Source: Nevskia soli DSM 19509
Lineage (GTDB): Bacteria; Pseudomonadota; Gammaproteobacteria; Nevskiales; Nevskiaceae
Direction of reading: 5' to 3'
DNA length: 24,332 nucleotides
Assembly: GCF_000711955.1 (NCBI RefSeq)
Contig: NZ_JONR01000056.1
Coordinates: 1 to 24,332 of the forward strand
Numbering within the stretch: position 1 is the stretch's first letter; the number at the start of each line of letters is the position of its first letter. Positions 15,465 to 23,998 of this stretch are shown piece after piece. The translations under genes and the position numbers were made by a program. The notes beneath the pieces are model-generated. The model was not told the origin of the DNA. It did no database searches and saw only the letters and a program-made list of their open reading frames with translations.

Positions 15465-16448
15465 TTGACTTACTCCGAATCATCGCCGTCCGCGCGGGAT
15501 TCTACGCTGCCTACGCCACTAGATACTGCAGTTCTCTTCCTGGTTTTCAATCGCCCGGACGTGACAGCGAAGGTGTTCGAGGCAATTCGGCAGGCAAGGC
15601 CACCACGGCTCTATGTTGCGGCAGACGGACCCCGTAGCAGTCGCCCTGGTGAAATGGAAAGATGCGCTGAGGTCCGGCGGATCACAAGCCAAATTGATTG
15701 GCCATGCAAAGTGATGAGCCTATTCCGAGGTGAGAACCTCGGCTGCAAGCGAGCAGTTAGTGGAGCAATCAGTTGGTTCTTTGAGCATGAAGAGGAAGGC
15801 ATTATTCTCGAAGATGATTGTCTCCCCGCGTCCAGTTTTTTTGGATTTTGCCAAGAGCTTCTAAAAAAATACCGACATGATCATCGAATTTGGCAGATAT
15901 GCGGAACAGCATTCGTCACGGACAGATTGAATCGCGAAAGCTCTGACTCGTACCTGTTTTCCAAATACGGCCCAATTTGGGGGTGGGCGACGTGGCGGAG
16001 AGCTTGGGCGTACTACAACGCGGACATGATTGATTGGCCATTGATGAGTAAAGCACCTTGGTTTGAGTCTGCTTATGAAGACACCAGCGAAGCGAAAATG
16101 AGACTGGAATTGGGCAATAAGTTATATTTTTCCAAAATTGATACTTGGGACTATCAGTGGGGATTCACCAAAAATTTCCAAAGCGGACTTTCGGCCATCC
16201 CGCTGTCTAATATGATTGTGAACATTGGCTTTGGATCGGAGGCAACCCATACCACTCGGATCAACCTACTCGCGCCGACCGGGAAGCATGAGATGGACTT
16301 TCCTATCCGTCACCCTGCATTTGTTTTGGCGGATTCCCAGCATGATCAGCTTTACCGTAAACATCTGGTTGTAGGGTCAAAGGATGCAAGGCTGAAAAAT
16401 ACCCTCAAGCGTATGATTCGATTGCTCTTTGGAAGGTACCCCCTGTGA
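15465..16448 (+). CDS. GT2-like (GT-A fold) glycosyltransferase
   Basis: The 327-residue cytoplasmic protein has a nucleotide-diphospho-sugar transferase fold. An early strand TAVLFLVFNRPDVTAKVFEAI is followed by LYVAADGPR. The metal-binding DxD-like motif is EEEGIILEDDCLP (about 111-123), and GPIWGWATWRRAW is a conserved aromatic block in this subfamily. The family is related to GT2 enzymes but more like the proteins annotated as hemolytic protein HlpA-like or sugar transferases in EPS clusters. The start is a TTG at 15465 with GAGGG seven bases upstream. It lies 42 bases after uxs and overlaps the next gene by four bases, so the pair is probably translationally coupled. Donor and acceptor sugars are unknown; UDP-xylose is a possible donor by neighbourhood only. 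Confidence 0.8.
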   Translation: MTYSESSPSARDSTLPTPLDTAVLFLVFNRPDVTAKVFEAIRQARPPRLYVAADGPRSSRPGEMERCAEVRRITSQIDWPCKVMSLFRGENLGCKRAVSGAISWFFEHEEEGIILEDDCLPASSFFGFCQELLKKYRHDHRIWQICGTAFVTDRLNRESSDSYLFSKYGPIWGWATWRRAWAYYNADMIDWPLMSKAPWFESAYEDTSEAKMRLELGNKLYFSKIDTWDYQWGFTKNFQSGLSAIPLSNMIVNIGFGSEATHTTRINLLAPTGKHEMDFPIRHPAFVLADSQHDQLYRKHLVVGSKDARLKNTLKRMIRLLFGRYPL

Positions 16449-17329
16449 CATCAAAAAAATTAATTCTTCGCGTTGCCAATAGCATTAAGCGCCGATTGGT
16501 GCAGTCCCGACGTTTAACTGTTCAGAGCAAGGATGAGGTAGTGGCCCAAAAACTTCTGCTGGAGCGTTATCGAGAGAGACGTTCACTAGAAAAGTTGTCG
16601 TTTAGGGATGTTGGCTTTGGCTTGTACTCTCAGCACGATGAAGACGGCATATTGCTCTACATTTTTTCGCTTATCGGGGTTGATAACTACCGATGCGTTG
16701 AGATATGTGCAGGCAATGGAATTGAGTGTAATACCGCAAATCTGCTGATTAATCATCGCTGGACCGGGTTGCTTGTTGATGGGAATCCAGCGAATGTTGC
16801 GGCTGCAAAGGCATTTTACCGGTCACGGGTGGAGACCATGCATTGGCTTCCCGATATCGTAGGGGCATGGCTGACGCGCGAGAACATTAATGACGTCGTG
16901 GCCAACGCTGGATACTCTGGTGAAATTGACTTGCTTTCGCTCGATGTGGACGGCGTTGATTACTGGTTATGGGATGCGATTCAAATCATCACTCCCAGAG
17001 TAGTCGTATTGGAATACAACCATCTGCTTGGGCCAGAGGTGTCGCTCACGGTGCCATATCAGCCTGATTTTGTAGCGGAATTTTCGGAGTACGGCAGCGA
17101 CTACGCAGGTGCCTCCCTGCAGGCTTTCATTAGGCTGGGATGCAAAAAAGGATATCGATTTGTAGGGACCAACGCGATAGGAACGAATGCCTTCTTTGTA
17201 CGCAATGACATTCCGACCGAGTTACTTGCAGAGGCTGACCCGAAAGATGCATACAGGCATCCTCGCGCTCAATTTGGCATGAAAACTCGCTATCAAGGTA
17301 TTAAGGACAGAGCTTGGGTGGAAGTTTAA
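16445..17329 (+). CDS. FkbM-like SAM methyltransferase-type protein, function unassigned
   Basis: This 294-residue protein has no signal or membrane segment. The central part looks like a SAM-binding fold: CVEICAGNGIECNTANLLI resembles motif I, GLLVDGNPANVAAAK the acidic second strand, and EIDLLSLDVDGVDYWLWDAI the FkbM motif IV region (usually LLKIDVEG). The N-terminal 60 residues are basic and hydrophilic. FkbM-type enzymes methylate sugar hydroxyls, which would suit this locus, but the match is by pattern only and the C-terminal 100 residues are not recognised. It begins with GTG inside the stop of the preceding glycosyltransferase (GTGA overlap), a strong sign of coupled translation and shared pathway. 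The next gene starts 52 bases later. Confidence 0.65.
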   Translation: MTSKKLILRVANSIKRRLVQSRRLTVQSKDEVVAQKLLLERYRERRSLEKLSFRDVGFGLYSQHDEDGILLYIFSLIGVDNYRCVEICAGNGIECNTANLLINHRWTGLLVDGNPANVAAAKAFYRSRVETMHWLPDIVGAWLTRENINDVVANAGYSGEIDLLSLDVDGVDYWLWDAIQIITPRVVVLEYNHLLGPEVSLTVPYQPDFVAEFSEYGSDYAGASLQAFIRLGCKKGYRFVGTNAIGTNAFFVRNDIPTELLAEADPKDAYRHPRAQFGMKTRYQGIKDRAWVEV

Positions 17330-17381
17330 TGAATACAGTGGTAATTGTAAGAATACGGTTAGCAGATCAACGAAGCAGTCT

Positions 17382-18491
17382 ATGCGCGCCTCGATAATTA
17401 CCACGATTCGTCATAACGTGGGGGATGATTTCGTACGAGAAGGCATCCTCTACCTTCTCTCCACTATTCGGTCCTTCGATGGATTTGATTTCATCCATAA
17501 GCATTCTCCGGTAACAGCTGTATATGGTTTCGGCAACGTGCGTTCCCTGCGTGTTTCAAAAATGCTTGAACCCTTGGCTTGCATGGTGGCCCCTGGAGAC
17601 CGGGTGAAGAAAGCGGATTTACTCGTTCAAAGCGGAGCGCCAGTGTATTGGTGTCACCCAGATGGGCCGCATTGCGCTGAAAACGAATGGTTCGAGCCAT
17701 TAATCAGGAAGCGCTTTAGCCGTGATCGGCGGGGCCGGAAATTTTTAAATATTGCCGGCGGGAGCTGTCAAAGCTATCACTCAGACGGAAGCGAAGTTGA
17801 TGCGTGTCTCAAATGTCAGGGTTACATCCGCGAATTCTTTGACATCTGTGATCTAACCATTCTGCGCGATAGTCTCGCAAAATTGATGCTTAACAAAGCC
17901 GGCCGCGATGCTTCTGTGCTTCCATGCACGTCAATTTTTGCCCGCGACCAACTTGAGTTGCAGGCCGCAGACGGTGAGTACATCGTTATCAATTTTATGG
18001 AGAATGGTGGGCATTACACATTCGGGCAATCGATCAATCGAGAGCTTTGGCGTGAGCAATTCAAGAATATTGCTAGAGTCGTCAAAAAAATGGGGCCGGT
18101 GGTAATTGCCTGCCATACTCCGCAAGAGGAGCAATTGGCGGCACAGCTAGTCCCGGACCTTGACCGATTCTTAGTTCCGGACCAACATGTGGAATTCATG
18201 AAATTCTACGCGCGAGCCAAGTTTGGCATCGTCAATCGTGTGCATGCTGGATTCATGATGGCTTCGTTAGGCAAGCCGGTCGCGGTTATCGGTAACGATA
18301 GCCGCGCCCTGATGATCAATAATCTCAACTTGCCATCCTACTATGTTGATGATGTCGTCAACGTAGGAGTCGAACAGATCGTGGGCGCGATCCGGTCACG
18401 TACCGTGGACTATCCCGATGAGATTGACGTGATCCGCCGCCAGACTAAAGACAAATATATTGAGGCAATGTCTGTAGCGCTTTCAGCCTGA
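17382..18491 (+). CDS. Polysaccharide pyruvyl transferase family protein
   Basis: The 369-residue cytoplasmic enzyme matches the polysaccharide pyruvyl transferase family (CsaB/WcaK-like, PF04230), which attaches pyruvate ketals from phosphoenolpyruvate to sugars. The N-terminal NVGDDFVREGILYLL matches the N-x-GD start of the family. LLVQSGAPVYW and LTILRDSLAKLMLNKAG are middle blocks. The C-terminal sugar-nucleotide-like half has VNRVHAGFMMASLGKPVAVIGNDSRA, which corresponds to the H-A-x-I-x-A-x-G-P-V motif. Cysteines in CQSYHS and CLKCQGYIREFFDIC are notable and might be a structural cluster. The ATG at 17382 fits the family start. It is followed after eight bases by the GT9 gene. Pyruvylation would add negative charge to the polymer; the acceptor is not known. 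Confidence 0.85.
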   Translation: MRASIITTIRHNVGDDFVREGILYLLSTIRSFDGFDFIHKHSPVTAVYGFGNVRSLRVSKMLEPLACMVAPGDRVKKADLLVQSGAPVYWCHPDGPHCAENEWFEPLIRKRFSRDRRGRKFLNIAGGSCQSYHSDGSEVDACLKCQGYIREFFDICDLTILRDSLAKLMLNKAGRDASVLPCTSIFARDQLELQAADGEYIVINFMENGGHYTFGQSINRELWREQFKNIARVVKKMGPVVIACHTPQEEQLAAQLVPDLDRFLVPDQHVEFMKFYARAKFGIVNRVHAGFMMASLGKPVAVIGNDSRALMINNLNLPSYYVDDVVNVGVEQIVGAIRSRTVDYPDEIDVIRRQTKDKYIEAMSVALSA

Positions 18492-18499
18492 TCTCGGTA

Positions 18500-19804
18500 A
18501 TGTCCCGCCCTACAGTCCATCAAAAGAAGGCCGCCCGAAGCACTCCGCGGGATCAAACGGCGACTACCGCACAAAACTCACCCTTCGTTGTGTTATTGGG
18601 GAAACTGCGACGCTTTTGGGTCGAATCGGTTCGCGCAATTGCCTGGATTGCGCTCGACTCCATTATTGCGGGTTTCCCGATGCAGAATAGGTGTGCGGGA
18701 GGTGTTTGTATTGTACGACTTGATGCAATAGGCGACTTTATTCTGTGGTTGGAATCGGCCAAGCGGTTGCGTACGCACTTTAGTGGTAAGGGAATGAAAT
18801 TGACGCTTGTAGCGAATGCTACTTGGGCGGCCTGGGCCAGGGAACTTGATTTGGCAGATGAAATTTGGGCGCTAGATCCCCTCAGATTCAACAAGGATTG
18901 GAACTACCGAGCAAGCTGGGTCAGACGGGCGCGCTCCGCCGGCTTTTCAACTGTGATCCAACCAACATATTCGAGATGGACCACGGCCGGAGATTCTTTT
19001 GTCCGGGTGACCCATGCCGCTGTCCGCATTGGTTCTGTCGGGGACAACAGCAATACCTTGTCGTGGCTGAAAAAGTGGGCGGATGCGTGGTACACGCAAC
19101 TGATTCCGCATGGCGGCGAAGATTGCATGGAATTAGTACGCAACGCGCATTTCATGCGCGGCATTGGATTTTCTGATTTTCGAGCCCGTGTCCCTCATTT
19201 GCCTGTGGACGCAGCCAATTTATCAGCTTTTCAGTTACCGTGTCCCTATGCCGTGCTAGTGCCTGGTGGTAGTTGGAGTGGTAAGGCCTGGCCAGTTACT
19301 TCGTTTACAGAGATAGGGCGAAGGTTACTAGTCAGTGGATTGCAATTGGTCATCGTTGGAGGCGCCCCTGATCGACGATGTACCGACGAGCTTCTACATG
19401 AACTTGATGGTAAGGCTATCAATCTGACCGGCCGGACAAGTTTGGCCGCGTTGGCAGCGATATTGCATCATGCCCAAATAGTAGTCTCCAACGATACCGG
19501 TTCCGCTCATATTGCAGCGGCTGTAGGCGCATCGGTTGTGTGTATTCTGGGTGGAGGGCATTACGGGCGATTTCTTCCATATCAAATTGAAGAATCATTC
19601 GACAAACGCCCGTTGCCTATTGCTGTTTCCAAGACCCTGGCATGTTTCGGCTGCAACTGGACATGTATATATAACGTCGAGGTGAATCAACCGGTAAAGT
19701 GCATCAAGGAAATCATGGTTGAGGATGTTTGGCAGCAAATAAGAATGAAATTGTCGTTGAAGGCGCAAAGTGTGGAGACATTCACTAGCACGGCGGGAGT
19801 TTAG
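18500..19804 (+). CDS. Glycosyltransferase family 9 (heptosyltransferase-like)
   Basis: This 434-residue protein has GT9 hallmarks. The first Rossmann half begins CIVRLDAIGDFILWLESAKRLR (about 73-94), after a basic N-terminal extension of about 70 residues that includes an amphipathic stretch. The second half has YAVLVPGGSWSGKAWPVTSFTEIGRRL and the sugar-nucleotide site VVSNDTGSAHIAAAVGASVVCILGGGHYGRF (about 331-361). A cysteine-rich C-terminal block, CFGCNWTCIYN and later VKCIKEI, is seen in many EPS-linked GT9 proteins. Family members transfer heptose or other sugars; the donor here is unknown. ATG at 18500 follows the pyruvyl transferase gene by eight bases with a weak ribosome site. The 3' end carries a possible GTG start (19770) of the next gene inside it. 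Confidence 0.87.
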   Translation: MSRPTVHQKKAARSTPRDQTATTAQNSPFVVLLGKLRRFWVESVRAIAWIALDSIIAGFPMQNRCAGGVCIVRLDAIGDFILWLESAKRLRTHFSGKGMKLTLVANATWAAWARELDLADEIWALDPLRFNKDWNYRASWVRRARSAGFSTVIQPTYSRWTTAGDSFVRVTHAAVRIGSVGDNSNTLSWLKKWADAWYTQLIPHGGEDCMELVRNAHFMRGIGFSDFRARVPHLPVDAANLSAFQLPCPYAVLVPGGSWSGKAWPVTSFTEIGRRLLVSGLQLVIVGGAPDRRCTDELLHELDGKAINLTGRTSLAALAAILHHAQIVVSNDTGSAHIAAAVGASVVCILGGGHYGRFLPYQIEESFDKRPLPIAVSKTLACFGCNWTCIYNVEVNQPVKCIKEIMVEDVWQQIRMKLSLKAQSVETFTSTAGV

Positions 19805-19808
19805 TCGC

Positions 19809-20996
19809 TTGGGTAGCTACCACTCAAGGCAGTTTCAACCCGTCACCGATCGCTCGATCGGTGTGCTGCTGCAATTCTTTTTCTGCGCGTCATATTTTTT
19901 TGTACCCTTCTGGGCGAAGTCGGCGTTGCTCATTTTATTACTCACCCCACTGCTTGTGGCGCGGCTACCGCGATTATTTGAGGCGGTCTTTCTGCTCGCC
20001 TTAGCAATCGGGTTGTGCAGTTATCTGGTTTTCGGGGCTGCGGAGATAAAGCCGCTGCCACTCGAACTCTCTGAGGCTGTTGTGCGCACGCTTATTGCAA
20101 TTATTTTTATTGTTCCACTGTTTTTTGTTGAAACTAATACTGCGGCAAAAGCCATTCGTTGGCTGATGATTGGCTGTGTGATTTTTGTCTTTGCCGAAGG
20201 GGTTCTGACTCTGATTAATGCGCCCGAAACCGCAATCAGGCGTTACATGATGTCCCCACAGTCCGGGGAAGAGGTCCATTCGACAGGGCAAATAAATTCC
20301 GCCGTGCTGGCAGCAGGATTCTTGCTGCTAGTATCGAGCAAAAAGCTTGCTGGCTGGTTGGGACTGATTGGTGTCATTTTCCTTGCCGTAATGTATCTCA
20401 ATCGTACCGGTATGCTGCTTTCGGCAACTTACTTATGTGTTTTTTTTCTGACCACAAATAAAATGACGGCCAAACAACGTTGGCCGGCATTTTTTGGCGT
20501 CGCATTTTTGGGGCTTATCCTTGGCGGACCTTTTTTCGATAGCTTCATGGACTCGGTCCAGCCGGCCATGGCTCGATTGTCGGACGAAGGCCTCGAATCA
20601 GCGCGATATGAAGTGCAATGGCATGGCCTGTCCTTGCTATTCTCTGGTGAGTATCCTCTAGGCGGAGCACAGTTGAACGGGGTTGGATCTACAGAGTGGT
20701 ATCACAATCTGCTCCTCGATGCTTACCGGGTTGCTGGTATTCCGACTATGTTGATTTTTGCTTTTTTAACGGCGATATCTTTTCATGCTCTTCGTAAAGC
20801 CCATTCGTTTAATTTATTCGTTATCTGGATGGTGGCGCTTTTCATAGCTTCGACTTCGGTGGTGCTGGAGGGCTTTATGGCTGAGTACTACACAACCTTT
20901 GCTGTTTTCTCATATGCATTCATCGCGGGGAGAATTCGTAAGGAAGAGGTGCTCGTGGCTGCCGAGAGAGTACGTCGGTCCGCGCAATTGGCGTGA
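19809..20996 (+). CDS. Wzy/WaaL-like polysaccharide polymerase or O-antigen ligase
   Basis: This multi-pass inner-membrane protein (395 residues from TTG 19809, or 408 from GTG 19770) shows about ten hydrophobic segments. Examples are VLLQFFFCASYFFVPFW, ALLILLLTPLLVA, VVRTLIAIIFIVPLFFV, AAGFLLLVS and MLIFAFLTAI. A larger polar loop between late segments contains EVQWHGLSLLFSGEYPLGGAQLNGVGSTEWYHNLLLDAYRVAG. The HNLL...G pattern is typical of Wzy polymerases and WaaL ligases. It probably polymerises repeat units at the periplasmic face. TTG at 19809 is preferred because GGGAG (19795-19799) precedes it and it lies four bases after the GT9 stop; GTG at 19770 would overlap by 35 bases with no ribosome site. 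Sequence alone cannot separate polymerase from ligase. Confidence 0.8.
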   Translation: MGSYHSRQFQPVTDRSIGVLLQFFFCASYFFVPFWAKSALLILLLTPLLVARLPRLFEAVFLLALAIGLCSYLVFGAAEIKPLPLELSEAVVRTLIAIIFIVPLFFVETNTAAKAIRWLMIGCVIFVFAEGVLTLINAPETAIRRYMMSPQSGEEVHSTGQINSAVLAAGFLLLVSSKKLAGWLGLIGVIFLAVMYLNRTGMLLSATYLCVFFLTTNKMTAKQRWPAFFGVAFLGLILGGPFFDSFMDSVQPAMARLSDEGLESARYEVQWHGLSLLFSGEYPLGGAQLNGVGSTEWYHNLLLDAYRVAGIPTMLIFAFLTAISFHALRKAHSFNLFVIWMVALFIASTSVVLEGFMAEYYTTFAVFSYAFIAGRIRKEEVLVAAERVRRSAQLA

Positions 20997-21152
20997 GAGT
21001 TCCAAGACGATTGGAGAACAAACGCAATGCATTGCAGTCCTAAGAGCGGCAGAATTTGATGTTCGGCCGAGGAGGGTTGTTAAGTGAATCTCAGCAAAGA
21101 GAAATTTGCGGAGATGTGTCTTCGCTTTTAAGTATCTGAGAGGTTCATTCTA

Positions 21153-22016
21153 GTGTGCGCGCAAGTGAGTGATGGTCAGAGCCGGACAGTACGCCTTTCA
21201 GAGGGAAAGCTGCCTGCGCCAGTCGGCAGTCACCTGGAAGAGGGGAGTAAGCGTGTAGCCCCCGAATCGAACGCCAAGGTCATCACGATCATCATTGCAG
21301 CGTGGAATGGCGGCAAATTACTCGAACAATGTCTCCAAAGCTGTCTAATACAGGACTATCCACACAAGGAAATAGTCGTGATCGACGGGGGCTCTTCTGA
21401 TGGCACCGTTGAAGTACTGAAGAAATATTCAGATCTCCTGACATATTGGGTATCGGAACCGGATAGAGGTATCTACAACGCGTGGAATAAAGCGCTTCAG
21501 GTCGCTACCGGGGATTGGATTTGCTTTCTCGGCGTTGATGATCGGTGGAGCCGCGCGGACAGTCTTTCCGCCCTGGCCAATGTGGCCCGTTTCCCAGAGA
21601 ACAATTTTGTAACTGCCAGGGTCCAGATGATTGATGGCCATGGACAGCTAGGCCGTGTGTTCGGGGGAACTTGGCATTATGAGCAGATGAAGCAATGGAT
21701 GATCGTTGCGCACACGGGCATGCTGCATCATCGTTCGCTATTTGAACAATATGGAAAATTTGATGAAAGCTACCGTATCGCGGGTGATTTCGATTTTCTG
21801 CTGCGGGCCGGCCGTAAGATCCGCGCGGCATTCCTGGCCGATGAGGTCGTCTTAATGGGAAGCGAAGGAGTTAGCTCAACTCGGGTCCGAACCGTATTCA
21901 GTGAGGGGCGGCGTGTATTGAGCGCACATCCTGAGGTGGGGCCGATCAAAGCGTGGATTTTTTTCTTTAAGGCCTGGTCAAGGTATTTTTTGCGTCCCTT
22001 GACACGGTTGCGTTGA
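21153..22016 (+). CDS. Family 2 glycosyltransferase
   Basis: The 287-residue protein is a classical GT2 enzyme with GT-A fold. After a hydrophilic N-terminus of about 45 residues it has ITIIIAAWNGGKLLEQCL, then IVVIDGGSSDGTVEVLKKY, the SEPDRGIYNAWNKAL block and the metal-binding region WICFLGVDDRWS (DD pair near residue 130). GDFDFLLRAGRK is the acceptor/catalytic region usual in this subgroup. It would act on the cytoplasmic side, adding one sugar to the lipid-linked unit. GTG at 21153 has GAGAGG nine bases upstream; a second GTG at 21165 is possible. A 156-base gap separates it from the Wzy-like gene, longer than most gaps in the block. Confidence 0.88.
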   Translation: MCAQVSDGQSRTVRLSEGKLPAPVGSHLEEGSKRVAPESNAKVITIIIAAWNGGKLLEQCLQSCLIQDYPHKEIVVIDGGSSDGTVEVLKKYSDLLTYWVSEPDRGIYNAWNKALQVATGDWICFLGVDDRWSRADSLSALANVARFPENNFVTARVQMIDGHGQLGRVFGGTWHYEQMKQWMIVAHTGMLHHRSLFEQYGKFDESYRIAGDFDFLLRAGRKIRAAFLADEVVLMGSEGVSSTRVRTVFSEGRRVLSAHPEVGPIKAWIFFFKAWSRYFLRPLTRLR

Positions 22017-22076
22017 CATCTTCGTACTCGAACTTTCTATGCTCACGCTAAAGATAGATGCATATCAAAAGTCCGC

Positions 22077-22973
22077 TTGCCCGATGATGGACGATTGAGG
22101 CTTATTAAAACATTGTTGGCCCGGAGATTGCAGCAGGTGAATAACCATAACAGGAATGTCTACAACGCCCTGAATAGCGGGGAATATACCCATATGGCTC
22201 CGCACCTGCGTCACGCTTCCATTCAGCGGCTTTACGATTCAATGCTCCAGGCCGCATTTTCTCAGGTACAAAGCTCTTCAGGCGGCCGCCCGAAAGTCCT
22301 TGATCTGGGTGCGGGAGAAGGAACGGTAACGCTGCCGTTTCTGGAACTTGGCGCCGATGTAACCGCTGTGGACATATCGGAGAAGCAGTTGGAGCAGCTT
22401 GAAGCCAAATGCAGCCACTTCAAACAGCATCTCCAAGTACGTTGTGAGGACATCGAGATAGTGCTCAATGAAGGGCCGCACTTTGATATTGTTGTGGCCA
22501 ATTCGTTGCTGCATCACATCCCCGATTATATACATGTGGTGGAGCGGGCCACACAGGTATTAAGGCGGGGTGGTGGCTTCATATCTTTTCAGGACCCGAT
22601 GTGGAGATCATCAATTTCGCTTAAGGATGCCATTGTTTCGGCATCTGCTTACACCTTCTTTCGGGTACAGCAAGGCGACCTGTTGGGCGGAACCGCTCGC
22701 AAAGTTCGTCGTGCCTTTGGGTATTATTCGGACGACTCCATACACGATAGTACTGAGTATCATGCGGTCAGAAACGGCGTCAATCAAAATCTTATCAAAG
22801 TGTTACTCGAACAACGAGGCTTCCGTTGCGAAGTTTTCGAATATTGCAGCCTGCATAGCGATCGCCTGCAGCCATGGGGCGAAAAACTCGGGATTCGCAA
22901 TACCTTCGGAGTGCTCGCCATTTCCAAGCGCGACACCGCCGCCCTAAGTCCCGAGTCCGATTCCAAGGGTTAG
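22077..22973 (+). CDS. Class I SAM-dependent methyltransferase
   Basis: The product (298 residues) has a clear methyltransferase core: motif I KVLDLGAGEGTVTLPFLELG (about 76-95), acidic strand VTAVDISEKQLEQLE, FDIVVANSLLHHIPD as motif IV and VLRRGGGFISFQDP after it. These match the UbiE/Methyltransf_11-25 group. The C-terminal 120 residues contain a YYSDDSIHDSTEYHAVRNGVNQ segment that probably forms the acceptor site. In this setting it may methylate a sugar hydroxyl of the polymer or a chain end. The start is uncertain: TTG at 22077 has no good ribosome site, and no in-frame ATG occurs until inside the protein. The next methyltransferase starts only five bases after its stop, so they are likely co-expressed. 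Confidence 0.85.
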   Translation: MPDDGRLRLIKTLLARRLQQVNNHNRNVYNALNSGEYTHMAPHLRHASIQRLYDSMLQAAFSQVQSSSGGRPKVLDLGAGEGTVTLPFLELGADVTAVDISEKQLEQLEAKCSHFKQHLQVRCEDIEIVLNEGPHFDIVVANSLLHHIPDYIHVVERATQVLRRGGGFISFQDPMWRSSISLKDAIVSASAYTFFRVQQGDLLGGTARKVRRAFGYYSDDSIHDSTEYHAVRNGVNQNLIKVLLEQRGFRCEVFEYCSLHSDRLQPWGEKLGIRNTFGVLAISKRDTAALSPESDSKG

Positions 22974-22978
22974 AGCCC

Positions 22979-23722
22979 GTGAAAATTTTAAATCTCGGCT
23001 GTGGCACTAAGGTCAGCCCACATCCGGACGTCGTAAATATCGACTGGTCAATTTTGCTCAGGATACGGTCCAATTTCCTGCTGAGGGCAGTTGCTCCGAT
23101 ATTGTTAAACGGTGATCGCCTCCGGCGTTTCAACTCGCTGCCCAATAATTTGATGGTCCACGATCTATCTCGTGGAATTCCCTTTCCAGCTAATAGCGTA
23201 GATGTTGTCTACCATTCACACGTACTAGAGCATCTTGATCGCGGCATCGCAAAGGAGTTCGTCGCCGAATGTGCTCGCGTCTTGCGCCCCGGTGGCATAA
23301 TTCGAATAGCTGTCCCCGACTATGAGCGTTATTGTCGGACTTATCTCGAGCACGTGGAGCTTTGTGCTGTCGATGGTGGCCATGCCACCATAGCGGATCA
23401 CGACGCTCTTTTTGAGCCACTTCTGAAAATGTCAGTGCTCCGAGAGGCTCATGGCACTAGCACCCAAAGACCCCTCCGTCGCTTCATTGAGAATCTGCTA
23501 TTGGGCGATGCTCGCAAGCGAGGAGAAACGCATCAATGGATGTATGACCGCTTCAATCTGTCTTGGCTGTTGCAGTCCTGTGGCTTTATACAACCTGCTG
23601 TTCGCACTTTTGACACGAGTAATATTCCAGACTGGCTCAATTTGAGACTGGACTGCGATGATGCCGGAGATGAATACAAGCCGGAGTCGCTATACATGGA
23701 GGCCGTAAAAGTTTCCATGTAG
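22979..23722 (+). CDS. SAM-dependent methyltransferase (predicted EpsG/Methyltransf_11 type)
   Basis: The 247-residue protein begins almost directly with SAM motif I, MKILNLGCGTKVSPHPDVVNIDW. It continues with YHSHVLEHLDRGIAKEFV and LRPGGIIRIAVPDYERY, typical of small methyltransferases in polysaccharide clusters. The GTG at 22979 is chosen because AAGGG lies nine bases before it and the domain starts at once; an ATG at 22874 in the same frame would overlap the previous gene by 100 bases and adds a basic, unfamiliar extension. It is the last gene of the block before IS sequences. Two adjacent methyltransferases suggest either two methylated positions or one enzyme of changed function; the substrates are unknown. 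Confidence 0.83.
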   Translation: MKILNLGCGTKVSPHPDVVNIDWSILLRIRSNFLLRAVAPILLNGDRLRRFNSLPNNLMVHDLSRGIPFPANSVDVVYHSHVLEHLDRGIAKEFVAECARVLRPGGIIRIAVPDYERYCRTYLEHVELCAVDGGHATIADHDALFEPLLKMSVLREAHGTSTQRPLRRFIENLLLGDARKRGETHQWMYDRFNLSWLLQSCGFIQPAVRTFDTSNIPDWLNLRLDCDDAGDEYKPESLYMEAVKVSM

Positions 23723-23998
23723 AGGCGGCTTGAGACCGGAGAAACTTTCTGAACAAGTGAGCGACATCTCCGGCCGTGATGTTGCTGGATAGCTGAAGCA
23801 CATGGGATTCTCCGCTTCGTCGACTTCACGCATGTGCTGCCATCGTCAGTCAGCATGCGGCCGCCACGGTGAGGTGTATGCGGCAGGCGAAGTCATCTTT
23901 AAGTGTTGGCGCTCACCGAACATTGACCAGGGGTTTCCGGTCTCCACGATGGGCAGAGATGGGGCGGTCGGTCGGGTGGCGCCGGTCATCTTCGAATC
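23723..23998. other. Gene-free region with insertion-sequence debris
   Basis: No credible gene is visible. The region has an 8-base inverted repeat, AGCACATG (23797-23804) and CATGTGCT (23831-23838), and a stretch at 23877-23900 that resembles the IS66 left end at 23999 (shared core GGCGAAGTCATCTT). This suggests a remnant of an earlier insertion beside the current one. No clear terminator follows the methyltransferase stop. Confidence 0.5.
23877..23900 (+). repeat. Diverged copy of the IS66-type left end
   Basis: GTATGCGGCAGGCGAAGTCATCTT here and the element start at 23999-24022 agree at 20 of 24 positions, in the same orientation and 122 bases apart. After the shared core the two sequences diverge. 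Confidence 0.5.
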
